The notes: a model not told the origin generated them from the letters alone. 64,000 nt of DNA from UBA7332 sp051652645 (GCA_051652645.1 JBOFUP010000092.1:15670-79669), one strand, 5' to 3'; shown: positions 1-8,921, counted from the first letter of the stretch. Program-made: numbers and translations.

Positions 1-897
1 CATGTTATCTGTTTTGTTATAACGTATGTCATCGCCATAATCATATCGAATAAGAGGCATAACATATTTACACAATGGGTTCTTTGGAAGTAAACATCTA
101 TATTGTGCTTGAGCTAGTAAAACAGTGGCACACTGCCTCTCATATGTATCAATACTATTCTGTGCAACAGAACCCTCGAATAAGAACTCTTTGTGCTTAT
201 AACGAGCCTCTATAGTCCACATGTTAATATGAAACTTGTTCTGTATCTTACCGGTTAACCATGCACCAGATACTCTCAAGCCCTCAAGAGAACCTATCTC
301 TTGTCTTATTAGATAATCCATAGTCTTTGACCATGGAGCATTATTAATACCTGTACCATTAAGTAACCCAAAGATTGTTCTCATCTGGGTGTGCCAGCGG
401 TAGTTTGCTTGAAATACAGCTCCTATGTCTCGCGTACCAACGCTCCCTTGAGAGATTACCCCATCGTCTCCTTTTGTATAGTAGTTAAGAAGATACTGAG
501 TAATAAATGAGTTATGAGCATAGTCTGTTAATGTAGGACCTCTTTGAGTTTCAACAGAGAAGTGGTGGAGAGTCTGGCCCATAGTAACATTTAACCATTT
601 TAGAGGTTGATACGTTACATTCGCATCTAGTATCTGAAACCTACCATCAGCGTTAAAATCTACCTGAGTAAAGTATCTCATATTCTTAGATACATTACCT
701 CTAAACCCTAGTCTAGCGTTACTTACTGCAAATCTATATTCTCCATCAATGGTCGACATCTCAAACAACCCCTTTACTCCCCCCAAGAAAGTAGGGAGAT
801 AGAAGCTCTTGTCGACACTCTCATTGCTCTCTTGAGCTTTACTTGTTATGGAGATAACAAGAGCTAAAAGAGTTAGTGCTACTGCTTTTCTAAACAT
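1..897 (-). CDS. Porin, phosphate-selective porin O/P-like (3' end beyond the window)
   Basis: The reading frame is open from an ATG at 897 to the left edge, 299 codons with no stop, so the C-terminus is missing. The first 23 or so residues form a signal peptide (MFRKAVALTLLALVISITS, then KAQ). What follows alternates aromatic and polar residues as beta-barrel strands do, for example GEYRFAVSNARLGFRG, MRYFTQVDFNAD and WLNVTMGQTLHHFS. The pattern resembles the OprO/OprP porin family that Bacteroidetes carry for anion or polyphosphate uptake. This is a family-level reading from composition and motif style; substrate cannot be told. A TAACTTTG promoter element lies 30 bp upstream of the start. 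Confidence 0.68.
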   Translation of the reverse strand, partial: MFRKAVALTLLALVISITSKAQESNESVDKSFYLPTFLGGVKGLFEMSTIDGEYRFAVSNARLGFRGNVSKNMRYFTQVDFNADGRFQILDANVTYQPLKWLNVTMGQTLHHFSVETQRGPTLTDYAHNSFITQYLLNYYTKGDDGVISQGSVGTRDIGAVFQANYRWHTQMRTIFGLLNGTGINNAPWSKTMDYLIRQEIGSLEGLRVSGAWLTGKIQNKFHINMWTIEARYKHKEFLFEGSVAQNSIDTYERQCATVLLAQAQYRCLLPKNPLCKYVMPLIRYDYGDDIRYNKTDNM

Positions 898-926
898 ACC
901 AAAGTCATCAAAAGTGAAAAATCGTG

Positions 927-934
927 CAAAGTTA
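927..934 (-). promoter_or_regulatory. -7 element TAACTTTG for the porin gene
   Basis: On the minus strand this is an exact TAnnTTTG, the Bacteroidetes primary sigma -7 consensus, 30 bp upstream of the porin ATG. A weak TTG lies about 22 bp further upstream. Inferred from consensus only. Confidence 0.45.
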
Positions 935-990
935 GAACTATCATTCGAGTTAGAAGCAATGAATGAGGATAAATATCAAATATATGTGCG

Positions 991-1035
991 ATAAAAAAGG
1001 TGATCTTGTATAATAAATCATACAAGACCACCTTT
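991..1035 (-). terminator. Intrinsic terminator of hcp
   Basis: An inverted repeat pairs 996-1011 with 1020-1035 (16 bp, one G-T pair, 8-nt loop). Read on the minus strand it is followed by a run of T (the A run at 993-998). It lies just past the hcp stop. Confidence 0.75.
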
Positions 1036-1067
1036 CATAACATTAGCTATACGATAAAGTACAAAAA

Positions 1068-2720
1068 TTACACAATACCCCAAGCTTTCATATCCTCAGC
1101 AACAGAACTTATTCCTCCAATTTCGAATTTTTCAATCAACACCTTTGTTACATTCGGCGAAAGAAATGCTGGAAGAGTTGGCCCAAGATGTATCTTCTTT
1201 ACTCCAAGAGAAAGAAGGGCTAGAAGAACAATAACAGCCTTCTGCTCATACCATGCAATGTTATATACTATTGGAAGATCGTTTATATCATCTAGTCCAA
1301 AAGCTTCTTTCAATTTTAGAGCAATAACAGCTAGCGAATAGCTATCGTTACATTGACCTGCATCTAATACACGTGGTATTCCACCAATATCACCAAGCGG
1401 AAGCTTGTTATATCTATATTTTGCACAACCAGCAGTTAGAATTACGCTATCTTTAGGTAGTTCCTTTGCAAAATCCTCGTAGTATACTCTGTCCTTCATT
1501 CTTCCATCGCAGCCACCCATGACAACGAACTGTTTGATTGCTCCGGATTTTACTGCATCAACAACTTTGTCAGCCAGAGCAATAACCTGGTTGTGTGCGA
1601 ATCCGCCCACTATTGTTCCGCTCTCTATCTCTTGAGGAGCTTTACACCCTTTAGCCAAAGCAATAATCTCAGAGAAATCTTTTGCTCCACCCTCTTTACG
1701 AGCTGGTATGTGTTTGAATCCAGGATGACCTGCTGCACCAGTAGTGAATACTCTATCCTTATAGTTTGCATTTGAGTTAGGTGGTACAATACAGTTTGTC
1801 GTGAAGATAATTGGACCATTAAATGTAGAGAAATCCTCCTTCTGTCTCCACCATGAACCACCATAGTTACCTACGAAGTGACTATACTTCTTAAATGCAG
1901 GATAGTAGTGTGCTGGAAGCATCTCACTGTGTGTGTAAATATCAACTCCGGTTCCTTCACTCTGCTTAAGAAGTTCCTCCATATCTTTTAGATCATGTCC
2001 AGAGATCAGTATACCTGGTCTTGAGCCAACACCTATGTTAACAGAAGTAATCTCTGGATTGCCGAAGCTATCAGTGTGCGCTTTATCAAGTAAGGCCATG
2101 GCCTCAACTCCCATAGATCCAGTCTTAACTACAAGTGCAACAAGATCATCTGCAGATGCATGACCTAAAGCAACTGTAGCAAGAGCCTTGTGCATGAAAT
2201 CAAATAGTTCTTGCTTTTTATAACCCAAATTAAAAGCGTGGTCTACATACGCAGCCATACCTTTCACTCCATAAATAACTAACTCTTTTAAAGATCTTAA
2301 GTCCTCATTAGGTTCATTTATTAACACGCCTACCTTTGGGCTTTCTACCAAAAACATCGCGCGTGAAGCACTCCACTTAACTGATGGATGAGATGGAATA
2401 GCAATATCTCTTCTTACACACTCTTCAATTAACTCTTTCTTAAGCTCTATGCCCTTTTCTACTCTCTCGGCGATAGAGTTTACATCAAAGTTTGCATTTG
2501 TAATAGTAGAGAAGAGAGCATCCATAACAAAGTGATCAACTCTTTCATGATGAACTCCTTTACCTGCTAATTCTGCACTAAGGATAGAAATCCCTTTAGC
2601 TACGTGCATAAGAAGATCCATATGAGCTGAAAGCTCATCACTCTTACCACACACTCCAACAATACTACAACCAATACCCTTAGCTGCTTCTTGGCATTGA
2701 AAACAGAACATCTTTTCCAT
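1068..2720 (-). CDS. hcp: Hybrid cluster protein (hydroxylamine/nitric oxide reductase)
   Basis: A 550-residue Hcp (prismane) protein, full length for the family. The N-terminal cluster cysteines are C6, C9, C18 and C24 in the Cx2Cx8Cx5C spacing of anaerobe-type Hcp. The hybrid-cluster ligands known from Desulfovibrio and E. coli Hcp are all in place: H242 (SGHDL), E266 (HSEMLP), C310 (TNCIVPP), C404 (GGCDGR, the persulfide position), C432 (AGCAKYRY), C457 (GQCNDSY) and E492 followed by K494. The enzyme is cytoplasmic and is linked to NO and hydroxylamine detoxification under anaerobiosis. It is divergent from a Crp/Fnr regulator with a palindrome between them, the arrangement expected for an HcpR-type nitrosative stress switch. 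Function is family knowledge; the ligand residues are visible here. Confidence 0.97.
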   Translation of the reverse strand: MEKMFCFQCQEAAKGIGCSIVGVCGKSDELSAHMDLLMHVAKGISILSAELAGKGVHHERVDHFVMDALFSTITNANFDVNSIAERVEKGIELKKELIEECVRRDIAIPSHPSVKWSASRAMFLVESPKVGVLINEPNEDLRSLKELVIYGVKGMAAYVDHAFNLGYKKQELFDFMHKALATVALGHASADDLVALVVKTGSMGVEAMALLDKAHTDSFGNPEITSVNIGVGSRPGILISGHDLKDMEELLKQSEGTGVDIYTHSEMLPAHYYPAFKKYSHFVGNYGGSWWRQKEDFSTFNGPIIFTTNCIVPPNSNANYKDRVFTTGAAGHPGFKHIPARKEGGAKDFSEIIALAKGCKAPQEIESGTIVGGFAHNQVIALADKVVDAVKSGAIKQFVVMGGCDGRMKDRVYYEDFAKELPKDSVILTAGCAKYRYNKLPLGDIGGIPRVLDAGQCNDSYSLAVIALKLKEAFGLDDINDLPIVYNIAWYEQKAVIVLLALLSLGVKKIHLGPTLPAFLSPNVTKVLIEKFEIGGISSVAEDMKAWGIV

Positions 2721-2824
2721 CGCTTATTTTTAAATTAGTTTCTTTTATGTATAGTTTTCTACAACTTAAACAAAGAACTCTCTTACTTTGTTTCTGCAAA
2801 AGAATATAAAATCATAGAAGCTAG

Positions 2825-2842
2825 TTGTAACCTATATTACAA
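2825..2842. promoter_or_regulatory. Palindromic Crp/Fnr-type operator between hcp and its regulator
   Basis: TTGTAA-N6-TTACAA is a perfect inverted repeat with 6-bp arms. Its size and spacing suit a dimeric Crp/Fnr regulator. It ends 13 bp before the regulator ATG at 2856. It also sits about 19 bp upstream of a minus-strand -7-like TATTCTTTTG (2797-2806, one base longer than consensus) for hcp. That position would allow activation of hcp and repression of the regulator's own gene. The palindrome is seen; the roles are inferred. Confidence 0.7.
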
Positions 2843-2855
2843 TAGAGAAAACATT

Positions 2856-3533
2856 ATGAAAAAGATATTAGAGAATACACCCTTATTCCGAGGGGTTTCG
2901 GCAGAAGATATTGAGGAAATTATCAACTCAACAACGCACCATATTACTCTATTCTCAAAGGGGGATATTATAGCACTAAGAGGAAGTCAAGTTAATTCAT
3001 TTACCATTATACTAAATGGAAAAGTCAGAGCAGAGATAGTAGATGATGGTGGACGGGTGATAAAAATTGATTCTCTTGAGGAGGGTGACTATCTGGCTCC
3101 TGCATTTATATTTGCTGATCAGAATAGATTTCCAGTTGATGTGACAGCAAGTGTTGACTGTGAGATACTATACATTAGCAGAGAGAGCTTTGTTGAGCTG
3201 CTTCAGAGTCATCAGCAAATATTAACAAACTTCTTAAGGATAATATCCAATAGAAGTCAATTTCTTTCGCAAAAGATAATGTTTCTTACTTTCAGGACAA
3301 TAAAGAGCAAATTAGCATTCTTCTTAAGAGAGAGAACTGCTGATTTCAAAGAGAAAACAATCACTCTTTCCGAGACACAGCAGGAACTAGCAGACTACTT
3401 CGGTGTTTCCCGACCAGCACTCGCAAGAGCAATTGGTGAACTCTCAGAAGATGGGTGTATAGAGGCTTTTAATAGGAGAATAACCATTCTTAAAGCAGAT
3501 CACCTCCGACGATATGCCGGAGGTGATGAGTAA
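2856..3533 (+). CDS. Crp/Fnr family transcriptional regulator, probable HcpR-type
   Basis: 225 residues with the Crp/Fnr layout. An N-terminal cyclic-nucleotide-binding-type beta roll spans about residues 8-115 (GDIIALRGSQVNSFTIILNG), followed by a dimerisation helix around 120-150. A C-terminal winged HTH spans about 170-212 (LSETQQELADYFGVSRPALA). There is no Fnr-style cysteine cluster, which fits regulators that use heme or another effector. It is transcribed away from hcp. The adjacent target and the operator make a nitrosative stress sensor of the HcpR kind the best guess. The family is certain; the HcpR role is inferred from context. Confidence 0.9.
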   Translation: MKKILENTPLFRGVSAEDIEEIINSTTHHITLFSKGDIIALRGSQVNSFTIILNGKVRAEIVDDGGRVIKIDSLEEGDYLAPAFIFADQNRFPVDVTASVDCEILYISRESFVELLQSHQQILTNFLRIISNRSQFLSQKIMFLTFRTIKSKLAFFLRERTADFKEKTITLSETQQELADYFGVSRPALARAIGELSEDGCIEAFNRRITILKADHLRRYAGGDE

Positions 3534-3541
3534 GCTAATAA

Positions 3542-5551
3542 TTATTTCACTACTTTGAGTGTCTCTATAGAGCCGCTCGAAGTCTCTACGCTGAGTATAT
3601 ATGAGCCTCTATCTATATTCGGAAGTTCGATATCAGGCATCGTGCCCTCTACGACTCTATCCAATATTAACGAACCAGAAAGTGTATACAATCGTGCTCG
3701 TATAAGTGGCTCATCACACTTCATCTGAAGAAGGTTTCCTTGGATTGGGTTCACAACCCTCAGTGTTGAAAGTCTAATTGGACGATCGCTCTGAGGAATT
3801 GATGGTTCTCCTCCCTCAAGTTGCCCCTTAACAATGTGTTGAACTAGGTTATGAAGGTATACTTCAAGGTTTGTGTACCTTCCCATAGTATCAATACTTA
3901 TAAGATTTCCATCAGCACTATTTTCGGGATTAAGCCCATAAGCCTCCTCCCAGATATCTGGTATTCCATCCCCATCCGAATCAACTAATGCTTCAGAGGT
4001 TCTAAATAGCTCCTTGTAAAGAGCCCAACCTTCTACTGCTTCTTGTGTGTCTATGAGTCCGTTGCTACTCCCGTTACCACCAGTGTTATAGGTAATTTCT
4101 ATATTCTCAACCTCTCTAGCTATACGCCTATCGACAGTGTCTCGCGATAGACTAGCCCCTGCAAATTCTATGGCTCTTCTATAAGCTACTTCCGCACTGT
4201 GTGTAGTTACAGATGGAACAGCAAACTCATTATCACTCTTCAGCTCACTCTTGTCCTTGGAGCTTGGATTGGGTTGAATACCATTCCAATTATTCTCTGT
4301 AACACTAGAATTGATTGCTCCATTTGAGCTCATAACACGGTTACCATCAACATAAAGATTAGCCCAAACATTTGCTGGTGTTGTGCTACTAGCTGTGCTA
4401 GCTGTTGGTTGAAAGATACGACCAGTGTTTTTTGAAGCGGGGCCAGGTTGATAGTAGTTGTTTACGAAGTTATAGTTTCCTCCCTCTCCTGCATAGGCAT
4501 TATTTGCACCCCAATTGAAAAGAACATTATTTCTGAAGTCAACCAGCTCGTCAGGATCAGGATAGGAGTACCTTGTCCCATTCATTCTTGGATTGCGGCT
4601 GTCGTGGTGAGCTAGAATATTGTGGTGAAAAGAGGCGCTCTCTCCTCCCCATATTCCCCCATATCCGTGAGTGCCTTTATCATGAACCGAAATTCTTAGA
4701 CTCTCTGACAGTATACACCACTGCATCGTAAAGTTTCTATTGTCGTAAAATGAAGAGCATTCGTCTGTGTTCCAGCTCATTGTACAGTGGTCTAAGATGA
4801 TGTTCTTTGAATTTCTACCCCAAATAGCATCGTCCTCAGTTTTCATCTCATCACCCATTCTAAAGCGTATGAAGCGAATAATTAGATTCTCAACTCCATC
4901 GTTTATCCTAGTTGTATAATCCTTTATCGTTATACCATCTCCAGGGGCTGATTGCCCTGCTATTGTAAGGTCTCCATTTCTGATAACTAGAGTTGACTTA
5001 AGCTCTATAACTCCCGATACTTTGAAGAGTATGGTTCTTGCACCGCTTTGATTTACTGCCCAACGTAGTGAGCCAACTGGTGGATTTGAACTTTTATCTT
5101 CTAGTGTTGTAACATATAACACTTTTCCACCACGACCACCTGTAGCAACGGCTCCTCCTCCTTCTGCACCAGGAAATGACTGTTCTGATAGGTTTGGATT
5201 AAATCCAATGTTTAGGTCAGGAGATCCAAACTGAGTCAACACAATCTCTTGGCTCTCTGACCCACCATCCTTTTGTGATACCAATATTCGAGCTACCCGA
5301 GGAGTTATGTTATTATTCTCTGAGGCTTTGATAATTATTTTATCTGAACTTGATCGGTTCTGATCATATTCTATCCATGGTTGATCTGTCGTTATCGAAC
5401 ACGAGTACGGGGATGAGAGAGGTATCTCTATGTTTTTTATACCAGTTGGAATATTGATCGAGCTATGATTTATCTTCAAATTTTGTGAATAGACAGAAGA
5501 TAAAAATGCGCTCGTAAGTAATGATAAGGCAATAATTCTCTTTGATTGCAT
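3542..5551 (-). CDS. Pectate-lyase-like secreted protein with T9SS sorting domain
   Basis: 669 residues. A signal peptide (1-22, ending VYSQ) is followed by a BACON-like Ig module at about 23-110, with an aromatic turn around QPWIEY and an ending VLTQFG. From about 125 (FPGAEGGGAVATGGRGG) to about 500 it has a right-handed parallel beta-helix of the PL1/PL9 pectate lyase type; the opening PGAEGGG and VTTL..GSLRWAV are typical. A DSDGDGIPDIWEEAYGLNP segment is a calcium-binding linker common next to these lyases. The last 75 or so residues are a T9SS type A sorting domain ending in SIETLKVVK, so the protein should cross the outer membrane through the Por machinery encoded 3 kb away. Likely substrate is pectin or a related polyuronide, but that is not proven. 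Confidence 0.85.
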   Translation of the reverse strand: MQSKRIIALSLLTSAFLSSVYSQNLKINHSSINIPTGIKNIEIPLSSPYSCSITTDQPWIEYDQNRSSSDKIIIKASENNNITPRVARILVSQKDGGSESQEIVLTQFGSPDLNIGFNPNLSEQSFPGAEGGGAVATGGRGGKVLYVTTLEDKSSNPPVGSLRWAVNQSGARTILFKVSGVIELKSTLVIRNGDLTIAGQSAPGDGITIKDYTTRINDGVENLIIRFIRFRMGDEMKTEDDAIWGRNSKNIILDHCTMSWNTDECSSFYDNRNFTMQWCILSESLRISVHDKGTHGYGGIWGGESASFHHNILAHHDSRNPRMNGTRYSYPDPDELVDFRNNVLFNWGANNAYAGEGGNYNFVNNYYQPGPASKNTGRIFQPTASTASSTTPANVWANLYVDGNRVMSSNGAINSSVTENNWNGIQPNPSSKDKSELKSDNEFAVPSVTTHSAEVAYRRAIEFAGASLSRDTVDRRIAREVENIEITYNTGGNGSSNGLIDTQEAVEGWALYKELFRTSEALVDSDGDGIPDIWEEAYGLNPENSADGNLISIDTMGRYTNLEVYLHNLVQHIVKGQLEGGEPSIPQSDRPIRLSTLRVVNPIQGNLLQMKCDEPLIRARLYTLSGSLILDRVVEGTMPDIELPNIDRGSYILSVETSSGSIETLKVVK

Positions 5552-5624
5552 GATTATTATATTGTTGATTAATTTCTATTTGGGTATGATATAGAACATC
5601 TGCTCTATGTTGCAAAAGGGAAAG

Positions 5625-5632
5625 CAAAGTTA
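5625..5632 (-). promoter_or_regulatory. -7 element TAACTTTG for the pectate-lyase-like gene
   Basis: An exact minus-strand TAnnTTTG lies 74 bp upstream of the start codon. No clear -33 element is seen. Confidence 0.4.
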
Positions 5633-5862
5633 ATAAAAGAATTTAAGTTTAATGTCTATACTATAATTATAAGATCTATACAAGAGTGTTAAGTCTGCTA
5701 GTAGTAGTAGGGCTCTATTTTTAAAGCTGAAAATCTAGAACTTTTAGGATACATAAGTACTGATTTTGATTCTCTTGACATGATCAAAGTGTGTATTGTA
5801 TTTGGTTGTTCTTTAGTTTGTTAGTGAGCTTCTGTGTGTTACGGTTTGACTCTCTTTTAATA

Positions 5863-5938
5863 TACGTACGTACTTCTGCGAAAATACGTACGTATTAGAG
5901 TGAAAACACGTACGTATTTTGTTGTAAATACGTACGTG
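5863..5938. repeat. Four-copy TACGTACGTA palindrome array, 22-bp period (copy 1 of 2 in window)
   Basis: Palindromes start at 5863, 5885, 5907 and 5929, so the period is exactly 22 bp each time. Each is TACGTACGTA or a one-base variant (third CACGTACGTA, fourth TACGTACGTG). The 12-bp gaps differ in the middle, but most start with T residues and end with A residues, extending the palindrome towards AAATACGTACGTATTT. The array is in the 458-bp gap between the SDR gene and the pectate-lyase-like gene, about 230 bp upstream of the latter's -7 element. The same architecture recurs at 31156-31231. Confidence 0.9.
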
Positions 5939-6009
5939 TTTTTGTAGTTGCTTACCTTCAGGAGTACACTTACTCTCTACGTGCTTGATATTTTGATTAA
6001 TAATACCGA

Positions 6010-7464
6010 TTACTCATCTTGGCTCATCTTGGTAGTTAAATTTCTAAACATGCCATTAAATATCCAGTAGTGAAGCGGCTTTGTGGCATACCAGTATGCT
6101 CTCCCCCATATGTTTTTAGGTCTCATTGTAGCCTCTATCTTAAGCGAATTGACACCATCTTTTTTGTTTACTCTAAACTCAAGCCATCCTTCACCAGGCA
6201 TTTTCATCTCTGCATACAGAAGGAGTCTGCCGTGTTCTTTGTCAGCAATTAGTACCCTCCAAAAGTCAAGGCTTTGACCAGGGTATAATTCCTCTTTATT
6301 TGTTCTTCCACGAGATAGCCCTACACCTCTAGTTATCAGATCTAAATATCCTCTTATTCTCCAAAGCCAATTCGCGTACCACCAACCTTTCGTGCCTCCA
6401 ACTTGCCAAACGTTGTCGATAACGATTTCGGGTGAGTTTTCAAATTGATTTTCAACTTTATATGAGTATGTGCCAAAGCTTGGGACATTAACCCTTTCGT
6501 CAATTTGCCAATTCAAACTACTACTACTGAATGAGTCACGCCAACTAGAGAGAACGTTGTCTTGCTCAATCTTGTCGTAGGCTAGTTCAACAGCTTTTTC
6601 GAATGATATAAGCTCGAGAGGTAGAATTCTCTTTATCTCACTTTCTGAACAAACGACTCTGTTTTTCATGCTATCGGTGAGATTCAATGCTAGAGTGTAG
6701 GAGGTGGATGTAACGAAGTATAGCCAATTGGCACATAGTCTGGTTTTTATTAGAGGAAGTACAAATATATGACGCTTTAGTTTCCTTACCTTTGCCACCC
6801 CTTTAAGCATATCAAGATAGCTCATAATTGATGGTCCGCCAATATCGAAAGTGCGGTTCATCATTTCCTGGTTCGCGATTGAGTTTATAAGATAATATAT
6901 GACATCTCTTATGGCAATAGGTTGACACTCATTTTTCATGAATTTTGGTACTGTCATAATGGGTAATTTCTCTACTAAGTCACGTATGATTTCAAACGAA
7001 GCACTCCCGGATCCTATTATTATTGCAGCTCTTAATATTGTAGTGTTGAAGTTTTTGCCATCTCTTAGTATGCTAGCTACCTTCTCTCTTGAGCTTAAAT
7101 GCTTTGATAGATCTTTATCATTTCCAATTCCGCTGAGATAGATAACCTGTTTTGTGCTGCTTCGTTCAATAAATTCAACAAAATTCATAGCTGAAAGGGC
7201 TTCGTCTTCTGAAAAATGTTCGGTTGATGAACTCATTGAATGTATTAAATAGTATGCTATATCTATGTCTAGTGGAATATTTATTAAGCTCTCTTTGTCT
7301 AAAAAATCACCCTCTACGATCTCTATTCCTTCTCTATCTTTATACCTCTCTGGGAAGCGTCTTATGTCTCTTACTACACAGACTACACTGTGTTTTTCGT
7401 CGAGTAGGGCAGGTAGGAGTCGACCTCCAATATAGCCAGTCACGCCTGTTAGTAGTATCTTCAT
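6010..7464 (-). CDS. SDR family oxidoreductase with DUF2867 domain
   Basis: 484 residues. The N-terminus is an atypical SDR Rossmann fold with the nucleotide motif TGVTGYIGGRL at residues 7-17, followed by acidic and Y-x-x-H features (YYLIHSM) seen in NAD(P)H-binding complex I NDUFA9-like proteins. From about residue 320 to the end it matches DUF2867 (GTKGWWYANWLWRIRGYLD, then GQSLDFWRV), which is often fused to this SDR type. The reaction is unknown. It stands alone, with a 415-bp gap upstream and the palindrome array downstream. Confidence 0.85.
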   Translation of the reverse strand: MKILLTGVTGYIGGRLLPALLDEKHSVVCVVRDIRRFPERYKDREGIEIVEGDFLDKESLINIPLDIDIAYYLIHSMSSSTEHFSEDEALSAMNFVEFIERSSTKQVIYLSGIGNDKDLSKHLSSREKVASILRDGKNFNTTILRAAIIIGSGSASFEIIRDLVEKLPIMTVPKFMKNECQPIAIRDVIYYLINSIANQEMMNRTFDIGGPSIMSYLDMLKGVAKVRKLKRHIFVLPLIKTRLCANWLYFVTSTSYTLALNLTDSMKNRVVCSESEIKRILPLELISFEKAVELAYDKIEQDNVLSSWRDSFSSSSLNWQIDERVNVPSFGTYSYKVENQFENSPEIVIDNVWQVGGTKGWWYANWLWRIRGYLDLITRGVGLSRGRTNKEELYPGQSLDFWRVLIADKEHGRLLLYAEMKMPGEGWLEFRVNKKDGVNSLKIEATMRPKNIWGRAYWYATKPLHYWIFNGMFRNLTTKMSQDE

Positions 7465-7811
7465 TATATGGTCAATTATGTTTGATGTTTACGTTATAAC
7501 ATACTAAATCTACTCTTTGTTTTCTTGAAGCATAAAGCCTACAGGCAGTGATTAATTACTTGTTTTTGTTTATAATCTTCAACTACGTTGTTGTTGAAGT
7601 AATCTTTTGATAAATAGCACTCTTGTGTAGTTGTTGACTATGTTATTAACTGAGATAACAACATATTTGGTAAGCGCTATTAACAGGCTATTGACACTGT
7701 TGATAACTTAATGTTTTATTTGAAAGGTGTAATGTTTTGTGTTGAAGTTGTGCTTGAATTTTATTCTCTATTAGAATCAAAAGCTTTATGTCTTATCTAA
7801 ATCGAAACGAA
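7465..7811. other. Intergenic stretch without a recognisable gene
   Basis: Between the SDR start and the porP promoter the sequence is AT-rich, with repeated GTTGTTGA and GTTGATAA-like words but no long inverted repeat, RNA signature or credible reading frame. It must hold the minus-strand SDR promoter, which I could not place. Confidence 0.5.
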
Positions 7812-7827
7812 TATTTTTGTATGTTTG
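7812..7827 (+). promoter_or_regulatory. Tandem -7 elements for porP
   Basis: Two exact TAnnTTTG matches lie back to back: TATTTTTG at 7812-7819 and TATGTTTG at 7820-7827. They are about 52-60 bp upstream of the porP ATG. No clear -33 element is seen. Confidence 0.5.
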
Positions 7828-7878
7828 CATATTGCGTTCTCCTAATGGATGGCATAGATACTTTAACTACCCATAGAG

Positions 7879-8832
7879 ATGTTTAAACGGGGAGGCTTTT
7901 TTCTGCTTTTATTTTTTGTCTTGGCTTTTAAAGCTAAGGCACAATTTGACGCGCAGTTTAGTCAATATTGGGTGGCAAAGAATCTTTTTAATCCTGCTGT
8001 TGCAGGAACGACAGAGGATATGAACCTAGCTATGCAGTTTAGACAGCAGTGGGTTGGGGTAGAAAATGCTCCAGTCTCATTTGTCTTTTGTGGTGACTTA
8101 CCTGCATTTTTTATAGGTAAACAGCATGGTTTAGGGCTTGTGCTCAGTAACGAGACAATTGGACTATATTCAAATATGGTAATTGGGGCTCAATATTCTT
8201 ATTCATTTCCTCTGTTTCGTGGTAATTTAAGCATAGGTGCACAGATAGGTGTTGCTAGTTCTAAGTTTGATGGGAGCAAAGTTCAGATACCATCTAGTGG
8301 AGCACATAATCCTATTGATCCTAATATTCCAACAACAGAGGAGAGTGGTATGGGATTTGATGTCGGACTCGGCATTTATTACAATCATAAGAGGTTTCAT
8401 CTTGGAATTTCAATGGCACACATTACTCAGTCTAGCATTGATTTAGGGGAGAATGTTACTATCTATGTTCCTTCAGTAATATATCTTAATGCTGGATATA
8501 ATCACAAGTTTTCTAACTCGCTATTGGAGTTTAGGCCTTCTATGCTTTTTAAGAGTGATATGATTATCAGTCAACTTGACCTTAATGCTCTCTTTTGGTA
8601 TAATAGTCGTTTCTTTGGGGGCCTTGGATATAGGTTAGGAGATGCTGTGTCAATATTGGTTGGAGGTGAGTTTTCGAACTTTAGATTTGGTTATTCGTAT
8701 GATCTCTCACACTCAGCTATAGGTAGAGCAAGCAGCGGTAGCCACGAACTATTTGTTGGTTATAGATACAAGTTTGATTTAAATAAGAGTTTTTTGAATC
8801 AAGGTAGAAAGAGGAGTGTTAGGTTTTTGTAG
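7879..8832 (+). CDS. porP: Type IX secretion system membrane protein PorP (PorP/SprF family)
   Basis: 317 residues with an N-terminal signal peptide (about 1-21, ending KAKAQ). The start of the mature region is diagnostic for PorP/SprF: FDAQFSQYWVAKNLFNPAVAG, then QFRQQWVG and a substrate-free beta-barrel to the C-terminus. PorP is an outer-membrane component linked to the periplasmic PorK-PorN ring. Gene order porP-porK-porL-porM-porN matches Porphyromonas gingivalis. There is a 171-bp gap to porK, which has its own promoter element, so porP may be transcribed partly on its own. Confidence 0.95.
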   Translation: MFKRGGFFLLLFFVLAFKAKAQFDAQFSQYWVAKNLFNPAVAGTTEDMNLAMQFRQQWVGVENAPVSFVFCGDLPAFFIGKQHGLGLVLSNETIGLYSNMVIGAQYSYSFPLFRGNLSIGAQIGVASSKFDGSKVQIPSSGAHNPIDPNIPTTEESGMGFDVGLGIYYNHKRFHLGISMAHITQSSIDLGENVTIYVPSVIYLNAGYNHKFSNSLLEFRPSMLFKSDMIISQLDLNALFWYNSRFFGGLGYRLGDAVSILVGGEFSNFRFGYSYDLSHSAIGRASSGSHELFVGYRYKFDLNKSFLNQGRKRSVRFL

Positions 8833-8913
8833 AATATAACTGCTCAATAGCAAAGATGTTATGAGTGAGTGAACTTTTTGTGGATTTTGTCTACTTAATC
8901 ACTCAAATTAGAA

Positions 8914-8921
8914 TATATTTG
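8914..8921 (+). promoter_or_regulatory. -7 element TATATTTG upstream of porK
   Basis: An exact TAnnTTTG lies in the porP-porK gap. A TTTG 24 bp upstream is slightly too far for the usual spacing. It suggests porKLMN can start independently of porP. Confidence 0.45.

Noticed and set aside
1000..1341. 113-codon plus-strand frame inside hcp
   Set aside because: It is antisense to the conserved C-terminal part of hcp. It has no family resemblance and no promoter.
5863..5938. CRISPR array
   Set aside because: The repeat core is only 10 bp with 12-bp gaps. CRISPR repeats are 23 bp or more with unique spacers of about 30 bp. No cas gene is in the window.
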